Source: Leptospira kemamanensis
Lineage (GTDB): Bacteria; Spirochaetota; Leptospiria; Leptospirales; Leptospiraceae
DNA length: 64,000 bases
Reading direction: 5' to 3'
NCBI RefSeq assembly: GCF_004769665.1
Contig: NZ_RQGG01000010.1
Span: 160,303 to 224,302, forward strand
Shown piece by piece: positions 33,528-44,008 of this stretch. The position numbers were made by a program, and so were the translations under genes. Under the pieces are notes generated by a model. The model was not told where the DNA came from and ran no database searches. It worked only from the letters and a program-made list of their open reading frames with translations. Position 1 is the first letter of the stretch. Each line of letters opens with the position of its first letter.

Positions 33528-34961
33528 ATGCCAGCAATAGAACAACTTAGAGCCAGAAAAACCAAGATCGTTTGCACCATAGGTCCTGCGACAGCATCAA
33601 AAGATATGATCCGAAGTTTAGCTTTGGCCGGGATGAATATCGCAAGGATCAACATGAGTCATGGTGATCACGAATTTCATCGAAAGATCATACGGATTAT
33701 CAAATCGTTAAATAAAGATGAGTTACACAAACATCCGATCTCTATCTTACTTGATACACAAGGACCAGAGATTCGCACTGGGGATGTCCAAAATGATCTA
33801 CACTTAAAAGTCGGTGAGACATTTACCTTTCACATCATACCTGGTATGGAAGCGGAAGCGCAAAGTGTATTTGTCAACTACCGTGATATTGTCAAAGATT
33901 TAAAAGTAGGTGATAAGGTAACAGTTGATAACGGTTTAATCAACCTTGCTGTTCAAGAAATTCGTGAAAACGAATTGATCTGTACTGTGTTAGACGGTGG
34001 TAAATTAGGCTCTAGAAAACATATCAATTTACCTGGAATTCGTGTGAATATTCCGTCGATCACGCCAAAAGACCAAAAAGATATTTTATTTGGTTTGGAA
34101 GAAGATATTGATTTTGTGGCTTTGTCCTTTGTCCGATCAAAAGAAGATGTTTTGCAGTTACGTGATATCATCGACGAAAAAAAACATCATGCACAAATCA
34201 TTGCCAAAATTGAAGACCAAGAGGGCTTAAAAAACTTAGACGAAATCATCAAATCGTCTGATGGTATTATGGTAGCGCGTGGGGATTTGGGTGTTGAAAT
34301 TGAAATTGAAGAACTCCCGATCGTACAAAGACGAATTGTCAAACGTTGCCAAGAAGAAGGCAAACGAGTGATCGTCGCCACTCACTTACTCGAATCCATG
34401 ATCCACAATCCTTCCCCGACAAGGGCCGAAGTAACGGATGTTGCCAATGCGGTTTATGAAGAAGCTGATGCGATCATGCTTTCTGGGGAAACAGCAATGG
34501 GTAAATACCCGGTGCGTTGTGTGGAAATGTTGGATAAAATTGCACGTCGAATGGAGATGTCGATTAACTTAGGTCTTGCGGCACAAAGAAAACCAAAGGA
34601 CCAAAAGGAAGAGATGGCTCGGTCTGCCGCAAATCTCGCAGATTCCATGCAGGCTCATGCCATCATTGCGATCACAAGACGTGGGATTACAGCTAATAAT
34701 TTAGCATCGTTTCATCCGAGATATCCAATTGTACATGCATTTACAAATATGACATCTGTTAGACGAAAACTCTGGCTTACACGTGGTGTGATTCCATACA
34801 GAGTTGATTTTTCTTCTGATCCTGAAAAAACAATCAATCTTGCCATCCAAACACTTGTGAATAATGGGTATTTACAAACTGGGGAAAAGGTTGTGATTTT
34901 ATCGGACATCATTGCCGGTGAAGATAGAGTCGAAACCATCCAAGTACGCGAAGTCAAATAA
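33528..34961 (+). CDS. pyk: Pyruvate kinase
   Basis: This 477-residue enzyme converts phosphoenolpyruvate and ADP to pyruvate and ATP. Landmarks include [35 protein letters not shown], and the signature [18 protein letters not shown] followed by VATHLLESM. The length is usual for bacterial forms. It is tightly spaced with its neighbours (4 and 5 nt). Confidence 0.97.
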   Translation: MPAIEQLRARKTKIVCTIGPATASKDMIRSLALAGMNIARINMSHGDHEFHRKIIRIIKSLNKDELHKHPISILLDTQGPEIRTGDVQNDLHLKVGETFTFHIIPGMEAEAQSVFVNYRDIVKDLKVGDKVTVDNGLINLAVQEIRENELICTVLDGGKLGSRKHINLPGIRVNIPSITPKDQKDILFGLEEDIDFVALSFVRSKEDVLQLRDIIDEKKHHAQIIAKIEDQEGLKNLDEIIKSSDGIMVARGDLGVEIEIEELPIVQRRIVKRCQEEGKRVIVATHLLESMIHNPSPTRAEVTDVANAVYEEADAIMLSGETAMGKYPVRCVEMLDKIARRMEMSINLGLAAQRKPKDQKEEMARSAANLADSMQAHAIIAITRRGITANNLASFHPRYPIVHAFTNMTSVRRKLWLTRGVIPYRVDFSSDPEKTINLAIQTLVNNGYLQTGEKVVILSDIIAGEDRVETIQVREVK

Positions 34962-34966
34962 ACTCC

Positions 34967-36388
34967 ATGCCTTTAGGTAAAGCGATACAATGTTTGGTAT
35001 ATCTGCCAATATTTGTCGTTTTGCCGTTGTTTGCTGATGAGAGAAGTCCCGATGTTCCCGAATGGTTGGGTGAGTTCAAAAAATTAGACGAAAAGGAACT
35101 CGCCAATAAAAAGGAAGGGTGGTATGCCACAGGGTTACCACTGATTGGGAATGATGCCGTCAATGGATCAGGCCTTGGGATCAATGCCAATCTCTTCTAT
35201 AATGGAACTAAAAACGATTCTTCCTTTAAATATACTCCTTACGAACATTTGTTTAACATTGGTGTGTATCGAAGTAATCGCGGAACACAACTCAATTATT
35301 TAGCTTGGGATGCACCTTATTTTTTAGATACGGCTTATCGATTACGAGCATATGTTGGACATGATTCCAGTTTGTACAACCAATACTTTGGTGTAGGTAC
35401 GGAAAGTTTACAACCTCTCTATTTCAAAGATAGAAATGCGGATGGAAGTCGGATAGTCAGGAATGCAACTTTTTCTGATTTTGAAAATGCCAATGCGTAT
35501 GCGAAAAACAGAGGACTAGGTCGTGAGTTTACGTCCACACAACATTATCATGACTACCAATTTGAAACAACGTATGGGCAATTCGCTTTAGATAAAACTA
35601 TATTTCAGGTATTTCGAGTTTGGGGTGGAGTTGAGTTTTCTAAAAATATTGTAAGACGATATGATGGTAGGTCAACAGAAGCAAAAGAACCTCTTACGAG
35701 TGGAAAAGTACCAGCTATAGAAGATACTTCTAAAATTACAGAAGATGCCAATTCTGGAAAAATCATAGGTGTAAACGGCGGGAATCTAAATTATCTAAGA
35801 GCGGGACTTGCTTATGATACAAGAGATTATGAACCAGACCCGGACAGGGGTTGGCTCGTTGAATACAATATCAATAAGGCTGAAAAGACAATTGGATCAG
35901 ATTTCAATTATTTACGACATTTTGCCCAAATTAAAAATTTTTATCAACCTTTCCCAAAATCATTTGAAGAGTTCGTCATCGCACAAAGAGTAGCGCTTAC
36001 AAAAATTGAAGGGAATGTACCTTTTTTTGAATATCGATATTTATTTTCCATAGATGGGCCCTTTGGTGCGTTAGGTGGGCAGAATACTCTACGAGGTTAC
36101 AGACAAGAACGATTTTTTGGTCCTGTAATTGGCTTTTATAATATCGAACTTCGGTACCGGTTGGGGAGTTTTTCACTATGGGGTCAATTTTTCCAGGTGA
36201 GTATCGTTCCATTTTATGATGTGGGACGTGTTTGGGACAAACTGAGACAAGTGAATGCATTAGATTATAAACATTCGCGTGGATTAGGATTACGGCTTGT
36301 TTGGGACCAAGCTACTGTAATCCTAATCGATTATGCTTATTCAAGAGAAGACCAATTATTCTATGTGGATATGGGTCATACTTTTTGA
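34967..36388 (+). CDS. Omp85-type outer-membrane beta-barrel without POTRA
   Basis: This 473-residue protein has a signal peptide (to about residue 23) and a C-terminal Phe, as expected of a barrel protein. Omp85/BamA barrel motifs are visible: DYEPDPDRGWLVEYNIN, the L6-loop LGGQNTLRGYRQERF, and the terminal strands ILIDYAYSREDQLFYVDMGHTF. No POTRA domains precede the barrel, so it belongs to the short surface-antigen (D15-like) group and not to BamA. Its substrate or role is unknown. Confidence 0.82.
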   Translation: MPLGKAIQCLVYLPIFVVLPLFADERSPDVPEWLGEFKKLDEKELANKKEGWYATGLPLIGNDAVNGSGLGINANLFYNGTKNDSSFKYTPYEHLFNIGVYRSNRGTQLNYLAWDAPYFLDTAYRLRAYVGHDSSLYNQYFGVGTESLQPLYFKDRNADGSRIVRNATFSDFENANAYAKNRGLGREFTSTQHYHDYQFETTYGQFALDKTIFQVFRVWGGVEFSKNIVRRYDGRSTEAKEPLTSGKVPAIEDTSKITEDANSGKIIGVNGGNLNYLRAGLAYDTRDYEPDPDRGWLVEYNINKAEKTIGSDFNYLRHFAQIKNFYQPFPKSFEEFVIAQRVALTKIEGNVPFFEYRYLFSIDGPFGALGGQNTLRGYRQERFFGPVIGFYNIELRYRLGSFSLWGQFFQVSIVPFYDVGRVWDKLRQVNALDYKHSRGLGLRLVWDQATVILIDYAYSREDQLFYVDMGHTF

Positions 36389-36395
36389 ATTGACT

Positions 36396-36698
36396 TTACT
36401 GAAATCTTCCTTTTCGAATCACTTCCACATCATTCATAAAAATCACCATCGGAAATTTCTCTAAGTATTTCTCCGATATGATTTGAAAGATCTTCATCGC
36501 TTTTGCTTCGGAAACCAAAGATTCTAAACGGATGTTTTTCCCTTCCCAGGAAGTAAGGTGCTCGTGGTTAATTCCTTCCCCTTTTGCTTCACTGATCGTA
36601 TACCCTTTGACATTCACAGATTTTAGTTCTGAAACCAGGCGATCTTGTAATACTTCATCGGCTATAATGGTGATGAGTTTTGCTTTTTCTAATTTCAT
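36396..36698 (-). CDS. sbtB: SbtB-like PII regulator of bicarbonate transport
   Basis: This 100-residue PII-like protein has KAKLITIIADEVLQDRLV and the T-loop region GYTISEAKGEG typical of SbtB. It lacks the C-terminal CGPEGC redox loop of cyanobacterial SbtB. SbtB proteins form trimers that bind adenine nucleotides and control the SbtA transporter. The gene begins 2 nt after sbtA, as expected of a functional pair. Confidence 0.85.
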   Translation of the reverse strand: MKLEKAKLITIIADEVLQDRLVSELKSVNVKGYTISEAKGEGINHEHLTSWEGKNIRLESLVSEAKAMKIFQIISEKYLEKFPMVIFMNDVEVIRKGRFQ

Positions 36699-36700
36699 GA

Positions 36701-37678
36701 TTAAACTCCGAATAGATATTTGGAAACTGTGAGATACAAAGGTAACCCAAATGATAAATTAAAGGGAAAGGTGATCGCAAGAGAAGCTGTCAGGTAAACG
36801 GCAGGACTTGCTTCGGGAATCGCTAATCTAACGGCAGCAGGTGCCGCAATATAGGATGCACTAGCGCTGAGAGTTCCAAGTACCATGGCACCTCCCATCG
36901 AGAGCCCAATGAATTTTCCCAAGAACAACCCAAACATTGCTATACAAATTGGGAAAAGGATCCCAAACCCGATTAAAAAAACACCTGCTTTTTTTAGGTC
37001 CGAGAGTCGTCTGCCGGTGACAATACCGACTTCTAAGAGGAATAAAATTAACATTCCTCGGAATGGAGTTTCAAAGAGTGGGGCAAATTGTTCATGCCCT
37101 TTTTTTCCAGAGATCATACCTATGAAAAGACCACCTAATAGTAGTAAGGTACCTTTGCCAGTAAAGAGCTCGTGGAAAATTTTTCCCCAGGAAGACTCTT
37201 CCGTTTTATCCGTTGGATTCATTTTGATAAGGAATAAGGCAACAAGGATTGCTGGAACTTCCATGATCGCAAGTAAACTTGGCATAAATCCTTCATAACT
37301 GATATGAAGGGAATCTAAGAAAGCAAGTGCTTCACTAAATGTGACAGCTGATACAGATCCGTAATGAGCAGCCAGTGCTGCTGCATTGGCTTTGTCATAC
37401 TTTCCAAATTTAGTTAGAATTCCATAGGCAAGGAGTGGGATTGTGACACATAAGACGAGTGCCGCAACAGCAGGTTTATAAAATTCTAACAGAGTTGTAT
37501 TACTTAGTTTTACACCTCCTTTTAGGCCGATCGCAAAAAGTAAGTAAATGGTGAGTCCAGCATACATCCCATCTGGGAACTTGAGATCACTTTTGATTAC
37601 GGTCGCGATAATTCCTAGCAAAAATGCTAGGAACATCGGTGTTTGTAAATTGGCAACTAATGCTTGTAAGATTTCCAT
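36701..37678 (-). CDS. sbtA: SbtA-like sodium-dependent bicarbonate transporter
   Basis: This 325-residue membrane protein has about ten hydrophobic segments in two halves. It has SbtA features such as FPDGMYAGLTIYLLFAIGLKGGVKL near the N-terminus and ALAAHYGSVSAVTFSEALAFL in the first half. SbtA imports bicarbonate with sodium in cyanobacteria, and relatives occur in other bacteria. It lies 9 nt after the carbonic anhydrase gene and just before sbtB, supporting the assignment. Confidence 0.9.
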   Translation of the reverse strand: MEILQALVANLQTPMFLAFLLGIIATVIKSDLKFPDGMYAGLTIYLLFAIGLKGGVKLSNTTLLEFYKPAVAALVLCVTIPLLAYGILTKFGKYDKANAAALAAHYGSVSAVTFSEALAFLDSLHISYEGFMPSLLAIMEVPAILVALFLIKMNPTDKTEESSWGKIFHELFTGKGTLLLLGGLFIGMISGKKGHEQFAPLFETPFRGMLILFLLEVGIVTGRRLSDLKKAGVFLIGFGILFPICIAMFGLFLGKFIGLSMGGAMVLGTLSASASYIAAPAAVRLAIPEASPAVYLTASLAITFPFNLSFGLPLYLTVSKYLFGV

Positions 37679-37687
37679 TGGAATTTC

Positions 37688-38371
37688 CTATTTTGTAACA
37701 CTATTGATGTAATCTTCTGAAAGAAAATTGACTTTTCCTGTTTCTAAATCGTAAACAGCACCTACGATTTGAAGTTGGCCTTTGTTGTAGGATTTGGATA
37801 GAATCGGATCCAGTTTACGTAAGGAAACAACTTGGAATGCTACATTGGCTTTGACAGCGTTGTCAAAAAAGTCACCGTCCATATGTTTTACTTTTTCTGC
37901 TGCGGGTTTAATTGCATTGGTAAGTGCAATGATATGTCCTGGAACATCATCTGCTTTACAAGCGGCACCCACAGCACCACATTTAGTGTGGCCTAGGACA
38001 ACGATGAGATTCACTCCTAACACTTCTACGGAGAATTCAATCGAACCCCAGGATGCATAAGTGGAAACTTGTCCTGCAGTTCGTAAGATAAATAAGTCGC
38101 CTAAACCTTGGTCAAAAACGATTTCATTGGGGACTCTTGAATCAGAACAACCTACAATCGTTGCAAATGGGTTTTGTTTTTTGGAAACTTCCTTAATTCG
38201 ATCCACTGATTGGTTCGGACGAATTGATTTCCCTTGCACAAATCTTAAATTTCCTTCCACCAATTTTTGTAACGCTTCTTTGGCTGACACACTAGCGTTA
38301 TTACTTTGTGCCATGATTTGTGTTGAAATAACACATAAAAAGAAACTGATTAGAAACTTGTAACCTTTCAT
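37688..38371 (-). CDS. Periplasmic beta-class carbonic anhydrase
   Basis: This 227-residue enzyme interconverts CO2 and bicarbonate. It starts with a signal peptide (cleavage near IMAQS), so it should act in the periplasm. The beta-class zinc ligands and dyad are visible as GCSDSRVPNE and GHTKCGAVGA. First in an operon with sbtA and sbtB, it probably makes bicarbonate for import. Confidence 0.93.
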   Translation of the reverse strand: MKGYKFLISFFLCVISTQIMAQSNNASVSAKEALQKLVEGNLRFVQGKSIRPNQSVDRIKEVSKKQNPFATIVGCSDSRVPNEIVFDQGLGDLFILRTAGQVSTYASWGSIEFSVEVLGVNLIVVLGHTKCGAVGAACKADDVPGHIIALTNAIKPAAEKVKHMDGDFFDNAVKANVAFQVVSLRKLDPILSKSYNKGQLQIVGAVYDLETGKVNFLSEDYINSVTK

Positions 38372-38776
38372 TGTTCTTCTCCTAGGTGAATCCGATCCAA
38401 TTCGGATCCCCTGATAAGATCAATTTAAAATTCGCGAATAAAAATACACGAAAAAAAATACGTATTAATGAAAAAAAATGAGCTGCGAAATAGAAAAATT
38501 TTTTAAATTTTCATGATTTGCGAAATCGATGGGAGAAAAAGATTTTGGGATTCGAACGAAACTTACACTTACAGTAAAATTCTAAGGATTGTCAACCGAA
38601 CTAATGGTTAGAGAGAAAAGGTGGTGAGTTGATCACAAGGTAAGGGTAAAAAGATGTAAACATCCATTAAAATGATTTCTGCAGGGAACTAAGAAAGGAG
38701 AAAGGAGACCTGAGAGTTTTGCTATAAGCCATGCCCGATCTCCTTTCTCGACATCTTTTCTAAAGATACCATTCTT
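38372..38776. other. 405-bp intergenic region, carbonic anhydrase leader and pirin 3' end
   Basis: No gene is visible. It must hold the promoter of the carbonic anhydrase-sbtA-sbtB operon on the minus strand and the 3' end of the pirin transcript, for which there is a terminator-like stem at 38698-38749. The part next to the anhydrase gene is very A-rich on the plus strand (38440-38475). No riboswitch pattern was recognised. Confidence 0.5.
38698..38749 (-). terminator. Terminator-like stem after pirin
   Basis: GAGAAAGGAGA (38698-38708) and TCTCCTTTCTC (38739-38749) form a perfect 11-bp stem with a 30-nt loop. Read on the minus strand, the 3' arm and following CTTTC are pyrimidine-rich. The long loop makes it less typical. 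Confidence 0.45.
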
Positions 38777-39514
38777 TTACTTCATGGGAATTTCAATGAC
38801 GAGAAATTCTGATTTCACTTCCGCTTGGAAGGTATATTCATTTGCTCCCCATAGACCGACAGCATCTCTTCTTTCTAAAATTGTGCCTTCCGTAGAAAGT
38901 TTCCCTTGGATGAGAAATACATAAATCCCTTGGTTTGGCGCATGGACCTGATACGAAAGAGGTTTTCCTGGTTCCAAGGTTGCCAAAGAAAAATACGCAT
39001 CTTGGTTGATCCACACCGCTTCTTCATCAATGGGGGAAACCACTGTTTGAAACCGATTCAATCGACCTGCTTCCGGGAAGGTCTTTTGGTCATACCTTGG
39101 TTGGATATTGGCTACCTTCGGTAAAATCCAAATCTGTAGGAAATTGACTTTTTTCTCCGAACTATGGTTGAATTCCGAATGTTGGATCCCAGAGCCAGCA
39201 GACATGATTTGCACATCACCAGTTTTGATGATTCCATTCGTACCTGTACTATCTTTATGAGCGAGTTCGCCAAAAAGAGGAATGGAAACAATTTCCATAT
39301 TTTGGTGAGGGTGTGTTCCAAACCCCATACTTGGTTCCACGATATCATCATTTAGAACTCGCAGAGCCCCAAAATTGGTTTTTTCTGGGTGGTACCAATG
39401 GCCAAAACTGAAGGAGTGATGGCTGTCCAACCAACCAAAATTGACATGCCCCCGCTCAGAGGCAGGGTAGAATTTTTTTTGAATTGAGGTTTTGTTTAGG
39501 CTTGTTGCTTCCAT
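38777..39514 (-). CDS. Pirin-family protein, YhaK/quercetinase-like
   Basis: This 245-residue bicupin protein has FGWLDSHHSFSFGHW near the N-terminus and GFGTHPHQNMEIVSIPL, where the His/Glu residues bind a metal. IMSAGSGIQHSEFNHS follows in the first cupin. Pirins of this type act as quercetin dioxygenases or redox-responsive regulators. It is a single gene with its own operator-like promoter, suggesting induction by an electrophile or redox signal. Confidence 0.9.
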   Translation of the reverse strand: MEATSLNKTSIQKKFYPASERGHVNFGWLDSHHSFSFGHWYHPEKTNFGALRVLNDDIVEPSMGFGTHPHQNMEIVSIPLFGELAHKDSTGTNGIIKTGDVQIMSAGSGIQHSEFNHSSEKKVNFLQIWILPKVANIQPRYDQKTFPEAGRLNRFQTVVSPIDEEAVWINQDAYFSLATLEPGKPLSYQVHAPNQGIYVFLIQGKLSTEGTILERRDAVGLWGANEYTFQAEVKSEFLVIEIPMK

Positions 39515-39519
39515 ATCAA

Positions 39520-39549
39520 ATAGTTTAATATCAAACTATAATTTGTCAA
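39520..39549 (-). promoter_or_regulatory. Pirin promoter with overlapping palindromic operator
   Basis: On the minus strand TTGACA (complement of 39544-39549) is followed 16 bp later by TAAACT. The palindrome ATAGTTT-aatatc-AAACTAT (39520-39539, 7-bp arms) covers the spacer and -10. This is the usual geometry for repression, for instance by a MarR- or HxlR-type regulator, but no such gene is adjacent. Confidence 0.55.
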
Positions 39550-39621
39550 CCCAGAATCTTTTACACTCCGTGAAAAAAGAAAATCACTTTCCAATCACTT
39601 TGGTTCAGAAAGGATCAACCT

Positions 39622-41199
39622 ATGTCGAAACCTTCGGAAGAATTGAGCAAAGGTAAAAAAAATTGGTTAGAACTCGGTCCTGTTTATGTCAACCGAGTGC
39701 GGTTTTTACTAGCTGGCTTTTATATCATTGCTACGTTGGGATCGTTCAAAACGTCCACAACCTTACAAACAACCAGTTATCTTGTAGGGATCACTTGTAT
39801 GTTTTTGTATGGAGGATTACAAGCTTACCTTTTTAAGAAAGGTCGTTTGAATGTATTATTTCCGAAGCTGTTAATTTTATTGGATATAACTGTTCTCTTT
39901 GCTGTCACTTCTTCAGGACTTATGGGAGGTAGCACTGTAGCTGCGGATCTCATCAAATCACCGACATTATATGTTTTATACTATTTTTATGTAGTGTATT
40001 CTGCGTTTTTATTTTCCAAAAGAACTTTACTCATGAGTACCTATTATTCTGCGTTTTGTTTGATACTCATATTACTAATCGGATATGGACAAGGGGTATC
40101 CTTTAAAGAAGCAGAAGGCTTACAGAGTGAAAAGGGCACAGTGGCAATTTCTAATGAAGTATTTAAAATTTTATTTCTCATTTGTTTTGGTTATTTAACA
40201 TCCTCTGTCTTAAATTTATTAAATGAAATCAAAAACGAATCAGAAGAGAAACATAAACAAGCAGAACAAGAAAGATTACATGCGGATACTCTAAATCAAA
40301 ATTTAGTCAAAATTGGATCAGAATTATTTTTAACTCTAAAAAATATTCGTGAATTAACAAATGATTTCAATGGACAGATAGAATCACAAGACCAATCCAT
40401 AAATGAATTAACAGAATTTGTGACTTCCTTTTCTGGGAGTATCCAAACTTCAGTGGATCATATCGGGAAGCAACACAATCAGATCATTCTTTTGAATCAT
40501 AAATCAGATGCTTTGAAACTAAATATTGTAGAGATTGGGAAAGCAGTAGAAGAGCTAAATTTAAATATGAATGATTTTCAAGAAAGAAGTTCAGTTCTAT
40601 CTCATACAGTAAAAAATTTAGAAGAAAGATTACGTTTCATCAATCTATCTCAGAAAGAAGTCAGTGAAGTGAATGATATCATGGCTGAGATTGCAGATCG
40701 AACGAACTTACTTGCTTTAAATGCTTCCATTGAAGCAGCAAGAGCAGGTGAACACGGAAGAGGGTTTGCCGTTGTTGCACAAGAAGTAGCTAAATTAGCA
40801 GAAAACTCAAATGAGAATGCCACTAAGATTAAAAAAATCATCAATAATTCCAATCGTTTCATCCAAGAAGGGACAGAACTTTCTTCTGTTGCATTAAACC
40901 AAACGGATATGTTGCAGAATAAATATGTTGTTTTAAGTAAAGTAATGAAGTCGGCTACTGAAAAAATCAATTCTCAAAAAGATTTAAACAACGAAGTTTT
41001 AGAATCAATCGAAACAATTGAAGCAATTTCCAAAATATTAGACCAAGAATCAAAAGTGTTAAACCAAGAGAAAGACCAAATGGTTTCAGTAGTGCATGAA
41101 ATGGAAAATATCAATCGGGATGTTGTAATAAATGCTAGGAAAATGGGAGAACATACTTTAAGTTTAGAAAACCAAGCCCAGGAATTAGCTGTTAATTAA
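39622..41199 (+). CDS. Methyl-accepting chemotaxis protein with six-helix membrane sensor
   Basis: The protein has 525 residues. The N-terminal 200 residues hold about six membrane segments with little periplasmic sequence, so sensing is probably in the membrane. A long coiled coil follows, with the conserved MCP hairpin [34 protein letters not shown] (about 366-399). No HAMP domain is obvious. It starts after a good AAAGGA and lies 9 nt before the caspase-like gene, so the two are probably cotranscribed. Confidence 0.93.
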   Translation: MSKPSEELSKGKKNWLELGPVYVNRVRFLLAGFYIIATLGSFKTSTTLQTTSYLVGITCMFLYGGLQAYLFKKGRLNVLFPKLLILLDITVLFAVTSSGLMGGSTVAADLIKSPTLYVLYYFYVVYSAFLFSKRTLLMSTYYSAFCLILILLIGYGQGVSFKEAEGLQSEKGTVAISNEVFKILFLICFGYLTSSVLNLLNEIKNESEEKHKQAEQERLHADTLNQNLVKIGSELFLTLKNIRELTNDFNGQIESQDQSINELTEFVTSFSGSIQTSVDHIGKQHNQIILLNHKSDALKLNIVEIGKAVEELNLNMNDFQERSSVLSHTVKNLEERLRFINLSQKEVSEVNDIMAEIADRTNLLALNASIEAARAGEHGRGFAVVAQEVAKLAENSNENATKIKKIINNSNRFIQEGTELSSVALNQTDMLQNKYVVLSKVMKSATEKINSQKDLNNEVLESIETIEAISKILDQESKVLNQEKDQMVSVVHEMENINRDVVINARKMGEHTLSLENQAQELAVN

Positions 41200-41208
41200 T
41201 CCATTTTA

Positions 41209-42510
41209 ATGAAATCAAAAATTCTAATATATTTATTATTGATTTTACCGTTTGTATTGTTTGCCGAACCCGCAAGCAAACGGTTTGGATTTGTAGTAGG
41301 TGTAAGTGAATATAAAGATTTAGGATTAACAAATTTAAAAACTGCCAAAAACGACGCCTTAGGTATGACCAAAATTTTGTTTAGTTATGGGTCATACAAT
41401 CGGATCCAAACACTTTTACAAGAAGGCTCAATCAATTCAACACCTACTAAATATAACATCATTTCTCAATTCGAATCATTATTAGAAGAAACTAAACCGG
41501 AAGATTTACTAGTGTTCTATTTTTCTGGCCATGGTGTGGTTGATTATAACGATAAAGTTTATCTGCTCCCAGAAGACGCAAATCCCCAAAATCCATTCGA
41601 AACAGGAATTGCGGTTGAACAATTATTAGAGATGACAAGGCGATTCCAACTCAAACGTGTTGTTTTCTTTATAGATGCTTGCCGTAATCCTGAAGATAGC
41701 AAAGGAGAGATCGGTCGAAAGTATTTAGAAAACGTTCAATTTAAAGATACGGAAATCGTATCAGTTTTTTATTCCACTAAAGTCGGATATTCTAGTTTTG
41801 AAGATCCGAAATCGGGGTATGGGATTTATACAAAATATTTGATTTATGGGTTAGAGGGGAGAGCTGATTCCAATTATAATGGTGAAGTTACGTATTCTGA
41901 ATTATCGAATTATGTAATCAAATCCATGAAGGAATGGACGAAAGAGAATCAAAGAATTCAAAAACCCTATACCAAAGAATATGCTGAGAAATCAGAAGAT
42001 ACAATTTTAACGTATGCTGTGAATCCAGAAACATCTTTGGCAGATGCTCCCTTATATAATCCGTATAATCCGACCTATGCTTTCCGTTCGTTTTTGTTTC
42101 CTGGGTGGGGTCAGTATGCAAGAGGACAAGAAGAGAAAGGCAAAATTTATATGTCTATTTTTACCTTAGGCCTTTTATACGCAGGTTACCAATACAACCA
42201 ATATCGGTCCGACAAAGAAGCATATGAAACTGCGATAGGGGTTCCTCCTAATGCGCGTGTGACCGAAACCATTGTATTGAATTATTTTTTAATTGAACCT
42301 TATAGGCAACAGATGGAATCTTCTAGGGCCAATTTATCTCAGGCTCTCACAGCTTTAGTGTTCCTATGGTCTGCAAATGTATTTGATTTTTATTTGTTAG
42401 GCCCACATCCTAAGGAAAAGTCGGGTGTATTTTTAGATTTGGATATGGAAAACCAAGGTTATATGGGAATCAATCGAATTGGTAAGGTTGGTTATGCGCT
42501 TCGGTTTTAA
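41209..42510 (+). CDS. Exported caspase-like protease with C-terminal membrane domain
   Basis: The protein has 433 residues. A signal peptide (1 to about 19) precedes a caspase p20-like (C14) domain with catalytic His108 in FYFSGHGVVDY and Cys158 in FFIDACRNP. An EF-hand-like DSNYNGEVTYSEL follows at about 225-237. The C-terminal part (about 285-400) begins FRSFLFPGWGQYARGQEEKGK and has two membrane helices, like DUF5683. The protease should be in the periplasm. Its partners may be the three Kelch lipoproteins encoded next. Confidence 0.85.
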   Translation: MKSKILIYLLLILPFVLFAEPASKRFGFVVGVSEYKDLGLTNLKTAKNDALGMTKILFSYGSYNRIQTLLQEGSINSTPTKYNIISQFESLLEETKPEDLLVFYFSGHGVVDYNDKVYLLPEDANPQNPFETGIAVEQLLEMTRRFQLKRVVFFIDACRNPEDSKGEIGRKYLENVQFKDTEIVSVFYSTKVGYSSFEDPKSGYGIYTKYLIYGLEGRADSNYNGEVTYSELSNYVIKSMKEWTKENQRIQKPYTKEYAEKSEDTILTYAVNPETSLADAPLYNPYNPTYAFRSFLFPGWGQYARGQEEKGKIYMSIFTLGLLYAGYQYNQYRSDKEAYETAIGVPPNARVTETIVLNYFLIEPYRQQMESSRANLSQALTALVFLWSANVFDFYLLGPHPKEKSGVFLDLDMENQGYMGINRIGKVGYALRF

Positions 42511-44008
42511 ATTTCTTTTTTTCTTTTTGGTGATCCATTGTAATGTGAACGCACCAAAAGAAAATATTTTCGATCCGAAATCATTACTCGGTGGATCGGC
42601 TGCTGTTTTATTTGGGATTGGTTTTGGTACGGATCTCAAAATCACAACTCGTTATTTAGAAAGTGATTACCCAACATTTGTTAAAACTGAATATTTAGAT
42701 TTGAATCTAAGTGAACCTGTTTCAATTTATTTTTCAAAATCAGATTTCCAAATTTCAGATCCTTATAAAAGCGATTTAATCGTAAGAGATGTATATTCAC
42801 TCTCAGATACAAAATTGAGAGTTCTATTTTCGGTGTCATCTCGCTCTGAATGGCGGGACCCAGTTTCAATATTGATCACTCGCCCCAAAGATTTAAAGGG
42901 ATATGATTTTTATGGAAAAGAATTTACATTTCGTTTTCCTTATCCTAGATTTTTTGGTTCGATATCAGAAGCAAAAGGTTATATCACAACGGAAAAATTA
43001 TTAGATGGAAGGATTCTTTTAGTCGGTGGGGTGAATCCCAGTGGCTCCACTTTGTCCACTGTTGAAATTTGGAATCCTGAAACTGGTTTAACGGAATTAT
43101 TACCACCCTTGAATCAAAATTTGATGGGGCTTTCCATTTGTAGATTGAACAGCGGTAAGGTTGTGGTTTCTGGCGGCAAATCAAAGTTAGGAAATCCTAC
43201 CGCAGATTCAGATTTATCAGATCGAATCTATATGATAGACACTACGAATCGGACCGTGGATGAATTACCATTTGTGATGCAGAAACGTAGGATTGGCCAT
43301 ACAATGGTCTGTTTAAACAATGGAGATGTATTGGTATCTGGTGGTCAATTTAAAGTAGGGAACGAGCCAGATGCCATTGCCAACGATCATGAATATATTT
43401 CATTAAGTGAATTTACCTCGTCAATTATCGGAGCGGCTTCAGATTTTTCGATTGGAATTCATTTTCATAGAGCAGAGTATGATGAAGCCAATACACGTGT
43501 TCTCTATTTTGGAGGGAGAGATCGTTTAGATCAGTTCGCCCTTTTTTCTAATCGGGTATATAGTATTGATACTTCTAGTTTTACTCTAAAAACATTATCA
43601 GGATCTTTCCCCGCTGGGAGGTCCAATGTAACCTATGTTAAGATGCCTAACTCGGATTATGTTATTTTTGGAGGGAACATTCGTGAAGCAACTGGATCAA
43701 AATCGATTGAATCGTGGAATGAAAGGAATGCCGCCACATATTCGTTAGGTTTCGCTAGCCGATTCAAAAATGGGAGCGGAATTTCGAAGTTTTCGGATGA
43801 ACAGGTATTTTTTACAGGAGGTGTGGATACCTACTATAAGTCTGGAATTTTGGAATTATATGATCATTTTGAAAGGAAAAATTTTATAGTAGATACAATG
43901 ATGTTACCTCGTTCCGATCATTCGGCAATCCTAACATCGAAAGGGATCGCAATTTTCGGTGATTCAGCACTTACTGATGCAAGGGTAGAGATCTATGGAA
44001 AAGATTAA
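42494..44008 (+). CDS. Kelch-repeat lipoprotein 1
   Basis: From the ATG at 42494, with AAGG 6 nt upstream, the protein has 504 residues; a longer TTG frame exists at 42479. It has a lipobox (LVIHC) followed by NIFDPKSLLG, an Ig-like beta domain (about 40-145) and a Kelch propeller of repeats such as LLDGRILLVGGVNPSGSTLSTVEIWNP. It overlaps the caspase gene by 17 nt. It is probably anchored in the outer membrane. Confidence 0.82.
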   Translation: MRFGFKFLFFFLVIHCNVNAPKENIFDPKSLLGGSAAVLFGIGFGTDLKITTRYLESDYPTFVKTEYLDLNLSEPVSIYFSKSDFQISDPYKSDLIVRDVYSLSDTKLRVLFSVSSRSEWRDPVSILITRPKDLKGYDFYGKEFTFRFPYPRFFGSISEAKGYITTEKLLDGRILLVGGVNPSGSTLSTVEIWNPETGLTELLPPLNQNLMGLSICRLNSGKVVVSGGKSKLGNPTADSDLSDRIYMIDTTNRTVDELPFVMQKRRIGHTMVCLNNGDVLVSGGQFKVGNEPDAIANDHEYISLSEFTSSIIGAASDFSIGIHFHRAEYDEANTRVLYFGGRDRLDQFALFSNRVYSIDTSSFTLKTLSGSFPAGRSNVTYVKMPNSDYVIFGGNIREATGSKSIESWNERNAATYSLGFASRFKNGSGISKFSDEQVFFTGGVDTYYKSGILELYDHFERKNFIVDTMMLPRSDHSAILTSKGIAIFGDSALTDARVEIYGKD

